Positions 1 through 11,396 of a stretch of 64,000 nt of DNA are shown here, piece by piece. Numbering within the stretch: position 1 is the first letter of the stretch; each line of letters opens with the position of its first letter. The stretch is taken from the NCBI GenBank assembly GCA_958496175.1, contig OY292274.1, positions 13,909,689-13,973,688 of the forward strand. The letters run 5' to 3'. The position numbers and the translations under genes are program-made. The DNA is from Sisyra terminalis (lineage: Eukaryota; Arthropoda; Insecta; Neuroptera; Sisyridae). Under the pieces are notes generated by a model. It was not told the DNA's origin and did not search any database. It saw nothing but the letters and a program-made list of their open reading frames with translations.

Positions 1-1565
1 TCCCCCAGTTTAAGGGAGTGTTGATTTTGAACGAGTGTCGAAGGTATCAAGTTTTTTAATCTGCGCCTACCAGTACTACAAAAAAAACATATCTTTGTTT
101 CTCTGTGCAAACATTTCCTAACCAAATTCATTTGACGCTCCCTAAGCTATTGTGTAAAATGTACACTTTTGCCATTGCCAAGATAAGGTACTTATCATTT
201 TAAATTTCCCGTAGGATTTCCTTGGTTCGTTAAAACGCCTCTTCAACTTGATTATGTTAAATCGTTGCCGCTATTCACGTTGATTTATAAAAATTGTTTT
301 TTTAACTTTATTGTAATTAATATCACTTTTTGAGAGCCACTAATTTGAAGTTTTACAAAAATTGGGGGGAAAATAGGCATAAGGACCATAATCAGTAATA
401 AAACCCTTGGATCGTGGATGTTTCAGATCTCTATCTTACTTAGTATTGGAAAAAAATAAATGAGTGAAAAAAAAGAAAACATTCAGTAGTTTCATTTAAT
501 GGTGGACCAAAAAAATTAACGTCTTAGAAATTAGTATTCCCTCTTCCAGTAGTGTTTAATCAATGAATGATATATTTTGATTACAAAATATTTAATTTAT
601 AATTACAAGTCTGTTTCTCTCATAGTGTTATGGGCGTCAAATTTAACTTCGATATAATTTGAACTTAAATCCATTAGTTTAAAATTTGCTCTTTTTTCCC
701 GTAATAAAATTAATAACTGTATTTAAGTGTTTTATATCTGTTCAAACGATTTTGATTTTCGAGAAATCAATGATGCATAAAGTACTATTTTTTAAGTAAT
801 TTTTAATGTAAATATATGGTAAATGTTACCCAATGGTATAACAATAAGAATTATATAATATTATCCACTTACACATAATTTTTTTGGGAAAAAATCAAAA
901 ATTCTAAAGGTAGACTTAAAGATTTTAATTTTAAGCCGCTTGAACCTATAAATTATCGAGATTTTTTAATATTTCAAAGTTCTCCTAAAATTAATTTGAA
1001 ATTTGCAAGCTTTGATTAAAAAATGGTTTCTAAACTTAGTTCTTTAAAAAAAAGGATTAGTTACTTTACAATAAATAGTTTAAAATACAGTTTATTCCAA
1101 TTTTTTCAACAGAAATAGTAAAAAATCCTGGATTCTAACTTGAACTTTCCAAAACAATATCTATTAGTTTTTTCGATGAAAGTATAAAACAAAAACTTCT
1201 CGGCTAAAAACTATGATCAATTTTGTTCTAAAAGATTGAAAATTAAATAGAATTTTTACACGGTTTTGTATATGTTCTTTCGAACTTATTACGTACAGAT
1301 TCTTAATACAATGTAAATATTTACGATGGCACCTGCATCGTTTGCAATCAAAATACTAATAGAATTAGTAAAAAATGCCTAACTTTTCCCTTGATCCAAT
1401 GAAATTCCTGAACTTTATAGATTTCTGTAACTGCTGTACGTTTTATAAATACATTGTGATAGATTTATGAAAAAGACTTACGTAAGTTTTTCCTTTAATT
1501 TTAAAGGCATACTTTGTCTTATTACACAAACTTAACTTTGAGTTTTTGCTTTTTACTTTTAAGGA
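1..1565. other. AT-rich intronic DNA, nothing recognised
   Basis: Very AT-rich sequence with many stop codons in all frames. No gene, RNA or element end is recognised. It lies downstream of the 20412-20522 exon within the host transcription unit, if the gene extends that far. Confidence 0.5.
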
Positions 1566-1792
1566 CTAGTAGTTACTAACTATTGTAGTACTGAAAAGGT
1601 TAAGTTAAGTTTATCTGTAAGCATTATGTTTTTTGACTTTCACATATTGTAAACCTGAAAATCCAAAATACGTTTTCACAAATAAATACATTAGTGAGTG
1701 AGTACCCTTACCAACGTTTTAAATACATAAGTGGGAATAACAGAGCGCATTCTGCACGGAAGCACTGCAAGATAGCCAATTTATATATATGA
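1566..1792 (-). mobile_element. Short non-autonomous Helitron-like element, family A
   Basis: Read on the minus strand, the element begins A|TCATATATATAAATTGG and ends CTACTAG|T, the A|TC...CTAG|T boundaries of Helitrons. The first ~110 bp match the 5' end of the longer copy at 23790-25744 (motifs TATCTTGC.GTGC, CCGTGCAGAATG and ACTAATGTATTTATTTGTG). The body is mostly deleted, leaving 227 bp. It preserves the site into which a MITE inserted in the other copy, with only one copy of the ATCTTGC.G motif, so it serves as an empty-site control. Confidence 0.7.
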
Positions 1793-4700
1793 TTAGGTTG
1801 TCCCATAAATTATTTAAATTTTCTTATATGAAATGAATAAATAATATTTGCTGTTCCGATATGATTTATTTTGATATAAAAAAAACCTTTGCTCTATTGT
1901 TTTACCTTTGCACGTTTTGCTCTTTTACCTTCTACCAGATCTCAAGAGGCCTCGTTATGCTTTCTTTTCAAAAATTTTGAGTTTTGGATCAATATTATTT
2001 CTAGAGATGGGATTTTCATAATGATAGCACGTGACCACATACTGCATTAACAGTATGAAAAAAGCTCACACAATTTGATTGGAATGTTGCTCCATCTAAA
2101 ATCTAAAATCATCTCCATCTGATAATTTCTTCTTTTTATCCTTAAAAAATGTTTTCTCGATAAATTCTTCAAGCCCATTAGCAAACTAAAATCGTTCATC
2201 CAAGACAATTTAAGACAATACAAAAAAGGTAATAAAGCAATAGGATTCTTATTTAACAAATAAATAATAATCTTTAAAAAATAAATACTGTGTATTCATT
2301 GCTTATTAGAAAAAACAATGAACTTTTGGGTAAATCTGTACATATGTATACCGAGCCTTTTAAGGTTGTTTAGAAGAAAATCATTAGTAATGAAAAAAAA
2401 ATTAATATTGTTGGTAGTCAATTGTTTGACCTGGGTCTCTGAAAAATTTCAAATCAATTTGGGCGTTATTAACGGAGTAAAAAAATCGTAAAGTTGCGTA
2501 ATTTTGAACCGCTAAATGCAGGGTAAATGGAAAAAGTTACACGTGATTGTAACCAACTTGTGATAGCTCTTTTTGTAGAAATGAACTTTTTTGAAAAAAA
2601 AAGTGATGCATTCTTTGAAATAATCTATATCGATCAAAACCAAAATCATTAGCATTTGAGGATTTCTAAGCAAAATATTTCAACGTAAAGATAGAAAATC
2701 GAGTCAAAATTCATTCTCAGTGTATAAAAGCCTTACGGATATATCAACAACGCCTTTTTATTAGCATTGAGAAATCCATCTTTTTCTCATATTTCTCCAC
2801 CGCACTTCTAAACAACCTTAATTATAATTCATCTATCGATAAACTTTGAATGACGTTAGAGCACAAAACGTTCTAAACTGCGTATTCGTATAAGTGTATA
2901 TATATTTGCGGTGGAAGTGGCTTTAAAAAATTTTCAAAATTTCAATAACTAAAATAATTTTTAAGCCGTGCAATCCCATTGGATAGTAACCTCTTACATT
3001 GAACATAGAGTGAAGATATTATCCCATATTTGGGCATTAACCAAACTGTTCTATCCGTTTTAGTGGGGTGCGATTTTAAAAAGCGTTATTAAAACGTATT
3101 CTTTGTAAAAGATTTATTATTAATCTCCAAATAATTTTAATTATTGCTCAAACGGGGTTACTCTTTCTAATTATAAAGTTTGTTTTTAAAAATTAGCATT
3201 TGAATGAAATCGTCATAATCATCATAAGAGTAAATATAGAAAAACAAAAAAAAACTAATATTTTTTTTTTTGTTTCCTTAGTCTTACAATTATGAAAATA
3301 ATATATGTTTTGCTCCTATATGTGACCTATCTTTATTTGAAGTTTTGTGAAAACAAAGTTGATGAAACACTCCGAAAAAAAAATAAAACTGAGGTATACT
3401 ATTAGGCGTAAATCACATTTCATTTTTTTTCAAGGTGTTGCACCAACTATTTTTTCACGCAATTTTTATGAGTTATATAAAATGTGTTTGTATATCAAGG
3501 CGATATTTTAACATAAGTTTCGACATAGGATCCTATTTGGTGGTCAACTTGCCATGGGGATCCTGCTAGACCCTTTTAAACTATACCAAAGAAGTAAAAT
3601 TTATTTAACGTTTTATCAAAGTTGTATTTCAAAACACTGTACATTATAGTTTACATCAAAGGTGTTTTATATCCTGTGAAATTACGGACCAATTCCTATT
3701 AACTCTTTATAAAAAATGTCTTTGCTATGCCCTTAAAGATCTTTGACATGTACTAAGTTTTGTTTGTATATGAACAGTCATGGATTATAAAAAACACATC
3801 AAATTAAAAAAACAACAAAACTTTGCCTCATTTACAAAAAAGGTCAGTGTCACAAGTGATTCTACGCAAAATACAAAGCTTTGCTAAATTTACGCACGCA
3901 ATCCATCTGTTACGAATTCAGTTCAGGCCAACTGAATAAAACAAGTAATATTTTTTAAGCAGCATCAAAAGTATTTGATGAACGATAAACACGAACGGTT
4001 CATGTAACTAAAAATTTATAACCACAAAACTCTACGATTTGCAACATTTTCAATCAATAATAAACAAGCAATTCGGTCTTCCAGATTATTTGAGTTTTTA
4101 TCGTAAATCTAAACTTAGAGGAAAAGACGAGGCGTATCGCCAGGACAGAGAAATAGAATTTATGAAAAACAAACATAAAAATATCGAACCAAATTTATTA
4201 TAAAATATATATACTTTTATTCAAAGAAAATTTTAAATAACTGCAGATTGAAAAATGTGAGGCAATCAAACGCTTTTATGTGCTTCGAAATGAAAATCGT
4301 ATAATAAAATTTGCGAGAAAAATAAAAAGCGTTAAAGGAGGTCGGGGGTTGCATCGCGTATATTTCGACCCCTTTGTTGGCACCCACCTCATTTCAAGGT
4401 AAATCAAATGTGCGGGAACGTAATGTTTCGTTGACGATTTCATTGCAACAGTCAGAGGTTATGGAGTTTTATAGAAAGTTCACCACTGTTTGCCATAGAA
4501 TTGTGAAAAGAAATAAAACCGCAGAGTGTAAATTATGGCCAATTTTTAAAAGCACTAACATTAACTGCCCGTGCAGCTGTAACCTGGGTGATCTTATTTT
4601 TTACTTTTTATTTGAAATTGAGTTCATATGCAAATAATATTGTCATCATTTCATATTTGCACGAAAATATTGTTATCAAATTGAATACATTTTAAATGTG

Positions 4701-5201
4701 AAGAGTACCCAATTATGTAGTATAAAATTTCTTTCATCAATTTTGAAAGATTTCGTGTTTTATTAAAATCAAATCAACTACATAGTTTCACATAACTTTT
4801 TAAGATAACAAATTTATATAGAACAATATTCTCCTAGCATTTCAAAGAGTTCATAGAAAATCGTTTTTTACATGGAGAAAATTTTGGGAGGACTATTTAT
4901 TTTTTAATGGGTGGATAATAAGTGTTTTGAATTTCAGGTTGAATTTGCATTTGAAGCTATGGAAAAATGTTTAATAAACGCTTTTATCTTCTTCAGATGA
5001 ACTACAATAGACTATAAGTACTTCGACTTATAACTAATGTAGAGCAAAGGACATGAACTAGAGTTTCGGTTTACCTCATTAATTTTAATTCAAATGTTTG
5101 AAATACCTTCTCATAAGCGGTAACAGCTTAATTTTTTCTATGCAAATTTTTTCTTTTAAATTGATTCTAAAATTTAATTCTAAATTTAGCATTTATAATA
5201 C
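1793..5201. other. AT-rich intronic DNA with one dispersed repeat and one GC-richer island
   Basis: No gene recognised. A dispersed repeat lies at 3271-3410 (separate entry). About 4334-4600 is clearly richer in G+C than its surroundings and includes an 87-codon plus-strand open frame from 4374 with no family signature; it may be a conserved noncoding block or an old element. The rest is featureless. Confidence 0.45.
3271..3410 (+). repeat. Dispersed repeat, copy 1 (partner at 37541-37690)
   Basis: Begins GTTTCCTTAGTCTTACAATT and ends near GAGGTATACTATTAGGCG. The copy at 37541 begins GTTTCCTGAGACTTACAATT and ends near GGGTTATACTATAAGGTG, in the same orientation. In both an internal G(T/A)TGNNNCAACAC-like block precedes a poly-A run. 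No coding potential; it looks like an old non-autonomous element. Confidence 0.5.
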
Positions 5202-6210
5202 AAAGACCCTCGCTAAATAAGATGGTCTTAAATGCCCCCATTGCAATCGGGCTAATTTTTTTCTGAAAATATCATATAGTATTTTTTCAGATTTTTAAAA
5301 ATATTAGACTTTAGTTAAAAAAAAGAAGTATTCTTTACACATTTTTTTTTGTGCTAAAATCTTTTAGTACCATCACGTAATTTTTTGTACATCATCCCCT
5401 TGTCTCAGTTTACTAAACAGTTTATTAAACTTTTTTTTTAATTCAGTTTTTCAGCTCTTACGTACTTACTTTTTTTTCTAAAGTAATTTTTTTAAAGTAA
5501 TTGCTAAATGAAATATAAATATTATAATGTTACTTAGAAAATGTAGAAAATAAATGTTGATGACTAAGGAGATAATTACTTTAGATAAAAAAAAACTAAG
5601 TACGTAAGTGCTGAAAATCTGAATTAAAAAATACGTTTAATTTTTCTAACCATTACCTATCATTTTTAAAAAAATAAGAAAACAATTTATTTAGTAAACT
5701 GAGACAAGGGGATGATGTACAAAAAATTACGTGATGGTACTAAAAGATTTTAGCACAAAAAAAAATGTGCAAAGAATACTTCTTTTTTTTAACTATAGTC
5801 AAATATTTTTAAAAATCTGAACAAATTATATAATGTAGAATGATGATAGAAGATTATATAGAAAAAAAACTAAGGTTACCAAACGATTTTGGCATAAAAA
5901 CAAAATTTTGAAAAAATAAATCGTATTTTTAACAATGATCGATCGATCTGATTCATGAACGAATTTTTCTCGTAATACTACTTAGCGATAACTTAAAACT
6001 CATAAGCACTTTTTTCGGTATTATCAAACAGTTTCAGGGAATATTGAATTTGAATAAAAAAATATTTTAATTTTTTACACAAAAACGCGTCATATTTTAG
6101 AGTTGAAACTTGACTAAGATGTTATTCATACTGTAAGGTATTTTCAGAAAAAAAAATTAGCCCGATTGCAATGAGGGCATTTTAGACCCTCTTATCTGGC
6201 GAGGGCCTTT
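5202..6210. mobile_element. MITE or foldback element with long terminal inverted repeats
   Basis: The left end AAAGACCCTCGC is mirrored by GCGAGGGCCTTT at the right end. The arms continue with the shared motif GCAATCGGGCTAATTTTTTT, then CATCATCCCCTTGTCTCAG, then CTTACGTACTTA. The left arm runs to about 5505 and the right arm from about 5571. The right arm holds an extra ~310 bp (about 5825-6135) that the left lacks, either a nested insertion or a left-arm deletion. No transposase is encoded. A target-site duplication was not evident, so the superfamily is not assigned. Confidence 0.75.
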
Positions 6211-6308
6211 TAAGATACAAACATCAGGTCTTAATAAAAAATTAAATTTATAGTAGTTTTTGTGTAAATTAAAACTTTGTAGGTACTCCTCGAACAACAC
6301 ATAAATAT

Positions 6309-6585
6309 TGTTGCGGAACATTCGAAAGTTCCACTAATGAGATTGAAAATACAGGGCAGTGAGTGATAAAAATCGTTTAAATGTAATGGAAACTTCCAGA
6401 AAGTGGCAAATAGGTATATAAATAAGGCGATCAGCCGTCGGCAGAAGAGTTACAAATAAAAGTTACAAAGTTCGAAATAAATCAAGGCAACCGCAAAAAT
6501 AATAATTAAACTACATAAATAGGCGTGTAAAATTAAACGTATGTGTATTAAAATAAATAGTGTAATTGTTATAACCTCTGCAACA
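6309..6585 (+). mobile_element. Probable solo LTR of an LTR retrotransposon
   Basis: The 277-bp segment starts TGTTGC and ends GCAACA, the short TG...CA inverted repeat expected of an LTR. Internally it has a TATA box (6415-6424), and 30-50 bp further on AATAAA-type signals at the position of an R/U5 region. The flanks AATAT and AATTC share only three of five bases, so a 5-bp target duplication is not proven. No primer-binding site or gag/pol sequence adjoins it, which fits a solo LTR. An alternative is an orphan promoter unrelated to retroelements. Confidence 0.5.
6315..6447 (+). promoter_or_regulatory. TATA promoter with two heat-shock-element-like sites
   Basis: At 6315-6332 lies GGAACATTCGAAAGTTCC, containing alternating nGAAn and nTTCn units. 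At 6388-6402 GGAAACTTCCAGAAA is a perfect three-unit nGAAn-nTTCn-nGAAn array, the consensus for heat-shock factor trimers. A TATATAAATA box follows at 6415-6424, with a likely start site near 6443. The layout resembles insect hsp promoters, but no chaperone frame follows; the next ATG opens only a 30-codon frame. It lies within the probable solo LTR and points opposite to the host gene. Confidence 0.55.
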
Positions 6586-7959
6586 AATTCTAATAAGCCC
6601 GTCAAAATAATTATTTTAACCGTAAAAACGTAACAATATCTAATTTTGAGAACACTTTCACTCAAAAATCACTTTAATAATTTCCCATTAAAAAATGTAA
6701 ATATTAGTACTATGAATTACTTGTGAAAATTAATATCGTTATGGTAATGGCTCTTTCGTGGTTGGCATTCATCCAAACAATGCTTGATGTTATTAAACAC
6801 ACGTTATCTCTTCTTGGATTGCTACAATTTTTTCAACAACATTACAGTTTAATTGAAACTTTGCCCTCATAAATTCGATTAAAATTTATTCATATTCATT
6901 TTTAAGAAAAACAAACTAAAGGGTCGGAAAAGTAAAGGGTGAAATTAGGTGAGCTTTGTGTGAAAACAACAAGCACCTTTTTAAAGAGGAAATTTATAAA
7001 AAAATTGTACTGCTTAAAATCACTTTCGCTATAAAAATCTATCCGTCAACATAAATTAAAAGTGTAATGAATTCTGAAAGGTCTTCTAAAATTGCTTCAG
7101 TTCTGCTTTCTGTTAAATGCCATTGAAAAGTTAAACGTATGAAAGAGTGTAATACAATAATTTTATGTTTAAAACTTTCTTTTGTATGATTATTTTTTAC
7201 GTATAAGTATGGCTAAATCGCTTCTTTGTGAGTAAGAATCTTTTAGATGACAGTTTTAGCTAAACTTTTTCAGTGGGGAAAACAATAGACAAAGTGATAA
7301 ATGAAATTTATTATAAAAGAGTGGTTCACCTGTTTCCGTAAAGTTTTCAGAAAGATGAATTTATCATATCTTTCTTCGTTGGAGACACAAAAGAAGGAAG
7401 CTTTGTCTCTTTGCTTTTGCATCCAAGTCCGGTTTCTTACATTATAACTTTATTGTTTAATATACCTGCTCCTATCACATCATGGCCATACATATCTTAG
7501 TGATTCAGGTAGGTGAATTGTGTGTATAATGTAAATTGTGTGTATAATGAAATTTTGACTAGACGCTTCTTGTGTTTCACTTAAATTTAATAGTCAAAAG
7601 TCTTCAAAAAGTACAAAAATGAACAAAAAAGTGTTCGTTTTGAGGTTGGTATACTTTTAAAGAATCCAAAATTGTTGAATTTGAACTTAAAAAACTTACT
7701 TAGCATTAATAAATATCTATCAAACTTGAATAAATGTTGAAAATGATTTCGATAGCGATTTAGCATTACAAGCCTGCAAAACTCAAGGAGCATACAACAC
7801 TGAATTTGTATTCCTTTTTTTGAATTGGTCCCACAATTTTAATATTTTCGGAATAATTAACATTTTGTAAGCTTTTAAAGCTAAATAACAAGCTACTTTA
7901 ATCATAAAATCAGCAGATAAGCCGATTAAAGACAATTGAATATCTGTAGGCTCAGAAAT
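6586..7959. other. AT-rich intronic DNA, nothing recognised
   Basis: No coding, RNA or repeat signature found. A small direct duplication of a GTGTGTATAATG motif occurs near 7520-7550. Confidence 0.45.
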
Positions 7960-8824
7960 GACGTCCATCAAGATAGCACTACACTTTTGGAATTTGGAAA
8001 TAATGATTTCGGAATATTTCGACTTTTTTTTTGGGGTTCAAGAGTTCTGGGAAAAAAAATTGTCACCCGCATATTTCCCAGAAAAACCCTATGTAGCGCT
8101 AACTTGACGAAAAGAGTTTTTCTATTAATAATAAATTTCGAAAAAAAAATTACGCCAGTAATTGACGTTTTTTTTTTTAAATTTGGTGTTGTTTGAGAAT
8201 TTCGAATGAAGAATCTTCAGAGCTTGTATATTTCCTTAGAAAAAGCGATTAAAAGAAAAAGCTCTACTTTGACATTTTACAAATTTTGTTTTTTAAAAAA
8301 AATTATTTCGCCACTAATTGGTGTTTTTTGTCGGTCGAGAGTTCTGAATGAAAAATCTTCATAACTCTTATATTTTTTCGGACAAAACCATTTTTAGAAA
8401 AAGCTTAATATGGGTCATTTTCTAAATATTGAAATTTCGAATTTTTTTTGCGCCATTGATTGGTGTTTTTTGTCGATTGAGAGTTCCGAAAGAAATAACT
8501 TCGCAAGTCACATATTTTCTTTCATTGTTAGAGAAATGTCCAAGTACAGCTTTTTTTTAAAAAGTGTTAAAAAGAAAAAAATCATGCAACGAAGTGTTGT
8601 CTTTCTAGACTCTTGTGCGAAAAAAAAAACACCAATTAATGGCGCAAAAAAATCGAAATTTCCATATGTGGAAAATAATCCAAATGGAGATTTTTTTTTC
8701 AAATAGCTTTGTCCGAGAAAATATAAAAGTTATGAAGATTTTTTTTCGGAACTCTTGAACGAAAAAAAAACACCAAAATATTCCGTAGTTAAAATTCCAA
8801 AAGTATACTATCTTGATGGACAGT
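7960..8824. mobile_element. Foldback element with subrepeat-bearing inverted arms
   Basis: The outer ends mirror each other: TCCATCAAGATAG followed by CTTTTGGAATTT on the left, and the reverse complement ending near 8821 on the right. Inside, a 140-160-bp unit containing CGCCANTAATTGGTGTTTTT and a GAGAGTTC-GAA-GAA block is present in plus orientation near 8153, 8311 and 8450, and in reverse orientation near 8620-8760. Long inverted arms built from tandem subunits are the architecture of Foldback/Galileo-type elements. The same unit recurs in the element at 53916-55205. No transposase seen. Confidence 0.65.
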
Positions 8825-9123
8825 CAAAAATAACATTACCTTCCGGACTCACCAATATATATGAAACTTGCATAGAACCATTGTGTTTCTATGATTTACA
8901 TACATACGATACACAATTGAAAATGATAAATATTTTATTTATTGTTTCCTAGTTACAATTTATAAATAAATAAAAAATTATATCGAAAGTTAATAAAAAT
9001 TCATTCTTCCAACTCCACCAAAAGAAAATAAAAAATATATAATATCATATTTTAAGAAAACATTTAGTTTAACAATCGCCAAGTTCTGTCAAGAACAACC
9101 CCGTAAGAAAAATAACATCAATT

Positions 9124-9540
9124 TTGTATTTTCAACAAACAACCAACAACATTATTAAAAATCTTAAATCATTGGAAAACAATCAAATTACAGTGAAAAA
9201 TATAACCGAAATATATAAAATGAAATGTGGTTCCTGTGGAAAATTCTACATTGCCCAAACTGATAGCTCTTTTGGAGCAAGATATAAGGAACATACATCC
9301 AAGAAAGCTAACTCAACAACAACTTCAAATTTTAGAAAACATCTTTATGATGAAAATCATCAATGCATAAATTTCGAAACAAACTTAAAACTGCTATCTA
9401 TTTGCAAGAATGGATCTCATATATACACCCTAGAAGAAATATATATATATACCGACAAACTTGATCCAACTAGCACTCTCAACGAAAAATTATTTAAAAC
9501 AAACACTTTTTATGAAATTTGTTTACAAACGACACAGTAA
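9124..9540 (+). pseudogene. Penelope-like element fragment: GIY-YIG endonuclease domain
   Basis: An open frame of about 138 codons matches the C-terminal part of Penelope-like retroelements. It contains IYKMKCGSCGKFYIAQT, where the CxxC pair between the GIY and YIG motifs is typical of Penelope GIY-YIG domains. ARYKEHT follows with the conserved Arg, then FRKHLYDENHQC with the paired histidines, then TLEEIYIY with the catalytic-type Glu. The GIY motif reads EIY and YIG reads YIA, so both diagnostic glycines are changed. No reverse transcriptase is recognisable upstream; the foldback element ends 300 bp before. The ATG at 9124 is probably not a real start. This is a 5'-truncated dead copy. Confidence 0.8.
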
Positions 9541-9547
9541 ACATTAT

Positions 9548-9583
9548 CTGATGATGACAGCCAAAGACTGTTGAAGTGCGTCG
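9548..9583 (+). ncRNA. Possible degenerate hammerhead ribozyme of the Penelope-like element
   Basis: Immediately after the endonuclease stop comes CTGATGA, the first conserved hammerhead core box. A potential stem II follows (GACAG ... CTGTT), then GAAG in place of the core GAA(A), and then TGCGTCG. Penelope-like elements are known to carry hammerhead motifs in their terminal repeats, so the position fits. The core GAAA is altered and stem I is not clear, so activity is doubtful. Confidence 0.4.
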
Positions 9584-10526
9584 TAATCAAGAAAGCAATT
9601 GAGTCATAGGTCATACATTATTTTTCATTAATACACATTTGAGTTGTAATTTTTTATTTAAAACTATAAATCTACAATTTCACCGTCATTACTCACTCGC
9701 AATAAAAGACAGTTATTTGAAGAAGAAGAAAAAAAAGTATATTCATAAAAATGAAAAAAGTTTTAGCCATTTTTGAAATTCAACAACAGTTTGCCACGTT
9801 AATTACATGAAACAAAGCGGAGATGTTATTTAAAATGAATGAGGCTCAAAAAGAGCGATAGACTAAAATATAATTCACATAATAAATAAAACGAAAAAAC
9901 CAAGAGGCATTGTGAAATTCTTCCAGGTGTGTTTAATATGATGAAAAGGCGATGTAGCCCGTACCAACAAGCACTTTTAAAACATGAAAACTCGTTGTAC
10001 GAATTTTCAGGCGTTTATTTTGACAACGTCTTTCGTTTTTACGAACAATTGCTTGTTATGTCTTCGTACGCACGTACCATTGTTTCGCAGATGCAATCTA
10101 AAACAATACTTTTGTTGATTTCAAATGAAAATGTTTGTAATGGAGAACACGCGAGGCAATTCATTTGAAATTATATGATGTAAAATGTAATTTTTGCCAT
10201 CAAAAATATTTTGTACAACGTGTTCTGTTCGTGCATACCCTCCCTTTCAGCCAATTTAGCCCTGCAAGATTCAAACATTTTGACAACTAACAATGGCATT
10301 TATCTGCCTTTTATTGTTGAGGCTCTTTTTCACGCAGTTCATTCTTTTTATCTGTTCTTCAAAACATTTGTTCTCCGTTTCTAGTAATACATAAAAAGAT
10401 TTCAATCATCAGTAAAATCAATGGTACGAAATAATCATAAAAAGTTAACTTGTATTTTATAACAACTTTAAAAAATAACAACAATCAAATAATTTAAAAA
10501 ATTGAATATATAGGTACAAAATTGTA
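9584..10526. other. Intronic DNA; one unassigned open frame
   Basis: The first part probably still belongs to the Penelope 3' region. A 79-codon plus-strand frame at 9929-10168 (starting MFNMMKRRCSPYQQ) sits in a stretch with somewhat more G+C than its surroundings. It shows no family motif, and I cannot say whether it is coding, an old element or chance. Confidence 0.4.
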
Positions 10527-11396
10527 TTGGGTTGATCGGAAAGTAATTTCGTTTTTTCTCGACAGAAGTGTAAATTGATTTTTTTTGCATCCAACTTATA
10601 TTTAAGACATTATTATTACACAATAACTATTGTGTGTTTTGAGAGCTAATACGCAAGGTTTGTATGTTAAAAAGTTCAAATGATTCTACATAGTTGTTTT
10701 TGGTTCGTGTCTTTTTAAATATGGAGAGCAAAAACCAGCATTTTTCTCATTTTTTACTTTTTTACAAAGGAAAAGGTAAAATGCTGTTCAATTCAGAAAA
10801 AAAAAAATTAACCAATGTGTACGCAAAAGATGTATAAACAGCATGGCAGTGCCAAAACTGGTTTGCAAAATTTTGATTCGGCAATTTTGATGCCCAAGAA
10901 GCACCACGCTCAGGAAGGGCAATAGAAGCTGGTAAAAATACAATGAAATCATCAGTTGATGCAAATCGGTGTTTAACAGCCTATGAGATTGGAAAAAAGA
11001 AATATTTATCAAATTTTATTGTTTATGACTACTTGAAAGGCCTAAGTTGAACTTCAAAGCTCGATATATGGGATCCCAATGTTATTATGGAGTGAAATTT
11101 AACCTCATACATGATTTGTCACTGGCCAAAAGCTTTTACATCTTGAATGAAATAAACTGTCATACACATTATATTCTACAGATCTGGCAATTTCGGCTTA
11201 TTATCTGTTCTGGTAACTGCAAAATCCTTTAGACGGTAAAACCGTTACTTTAAATGAGGAAGTCAAAAACTTCATGGATTAGTTTTTGGTCAAAAAATAA
11301 TAATAATTTTTTGATTGCGAAATCAAGCTACTGCTACAAATCTGGCAAAAAGTATTCAACCAGCAAGGTTAATATATCTTTACTAATATGAATATA
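10527..11396 (+). pseudogene. Truncated, inactivated mariner transposon
   Basis: After a TA target dinucleotide the element begins TTGGGTTGATCGGAAAGTAA, a mariner inverted repeat. A transposase frame begins at 10721 (MESKNQHFSHFLLFYKGKGK) and, after frame breaks, gives TAWQCQNWFAKF, FDAQEAPRSGR, VDANRCLTAYEIGKK and KGL.TSKLDIWDP, matching the N-terminal helix-turn-helix region of mariner transposases in order. Later blocks are badly decayed: only weak traces such as RNQATATNLAKSIQ remain where the catalytic DNARPH segment should be. The TGDE catalytic motif is not intact and the 3' inverted repeat is missing. The Helitron at 11397 abuts it directly, and no mariner sequence resumes after 13823. 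Confidence 0.85.

Noticed and set aside
6450..6665. Minus-strand 71-residue hydrophobic protein
   Set aside because: It is antisense to the probable LTR and its hydrophobicity comes from AT-rich codons; no motif or supporting context.
8410..8706. Overlapping 98- and 64-residue frames on opposite strands
   Set aside because: They are produced by the inverted subrepeats of the foldback element, which has no stop in poly-A/T-rich stretches.
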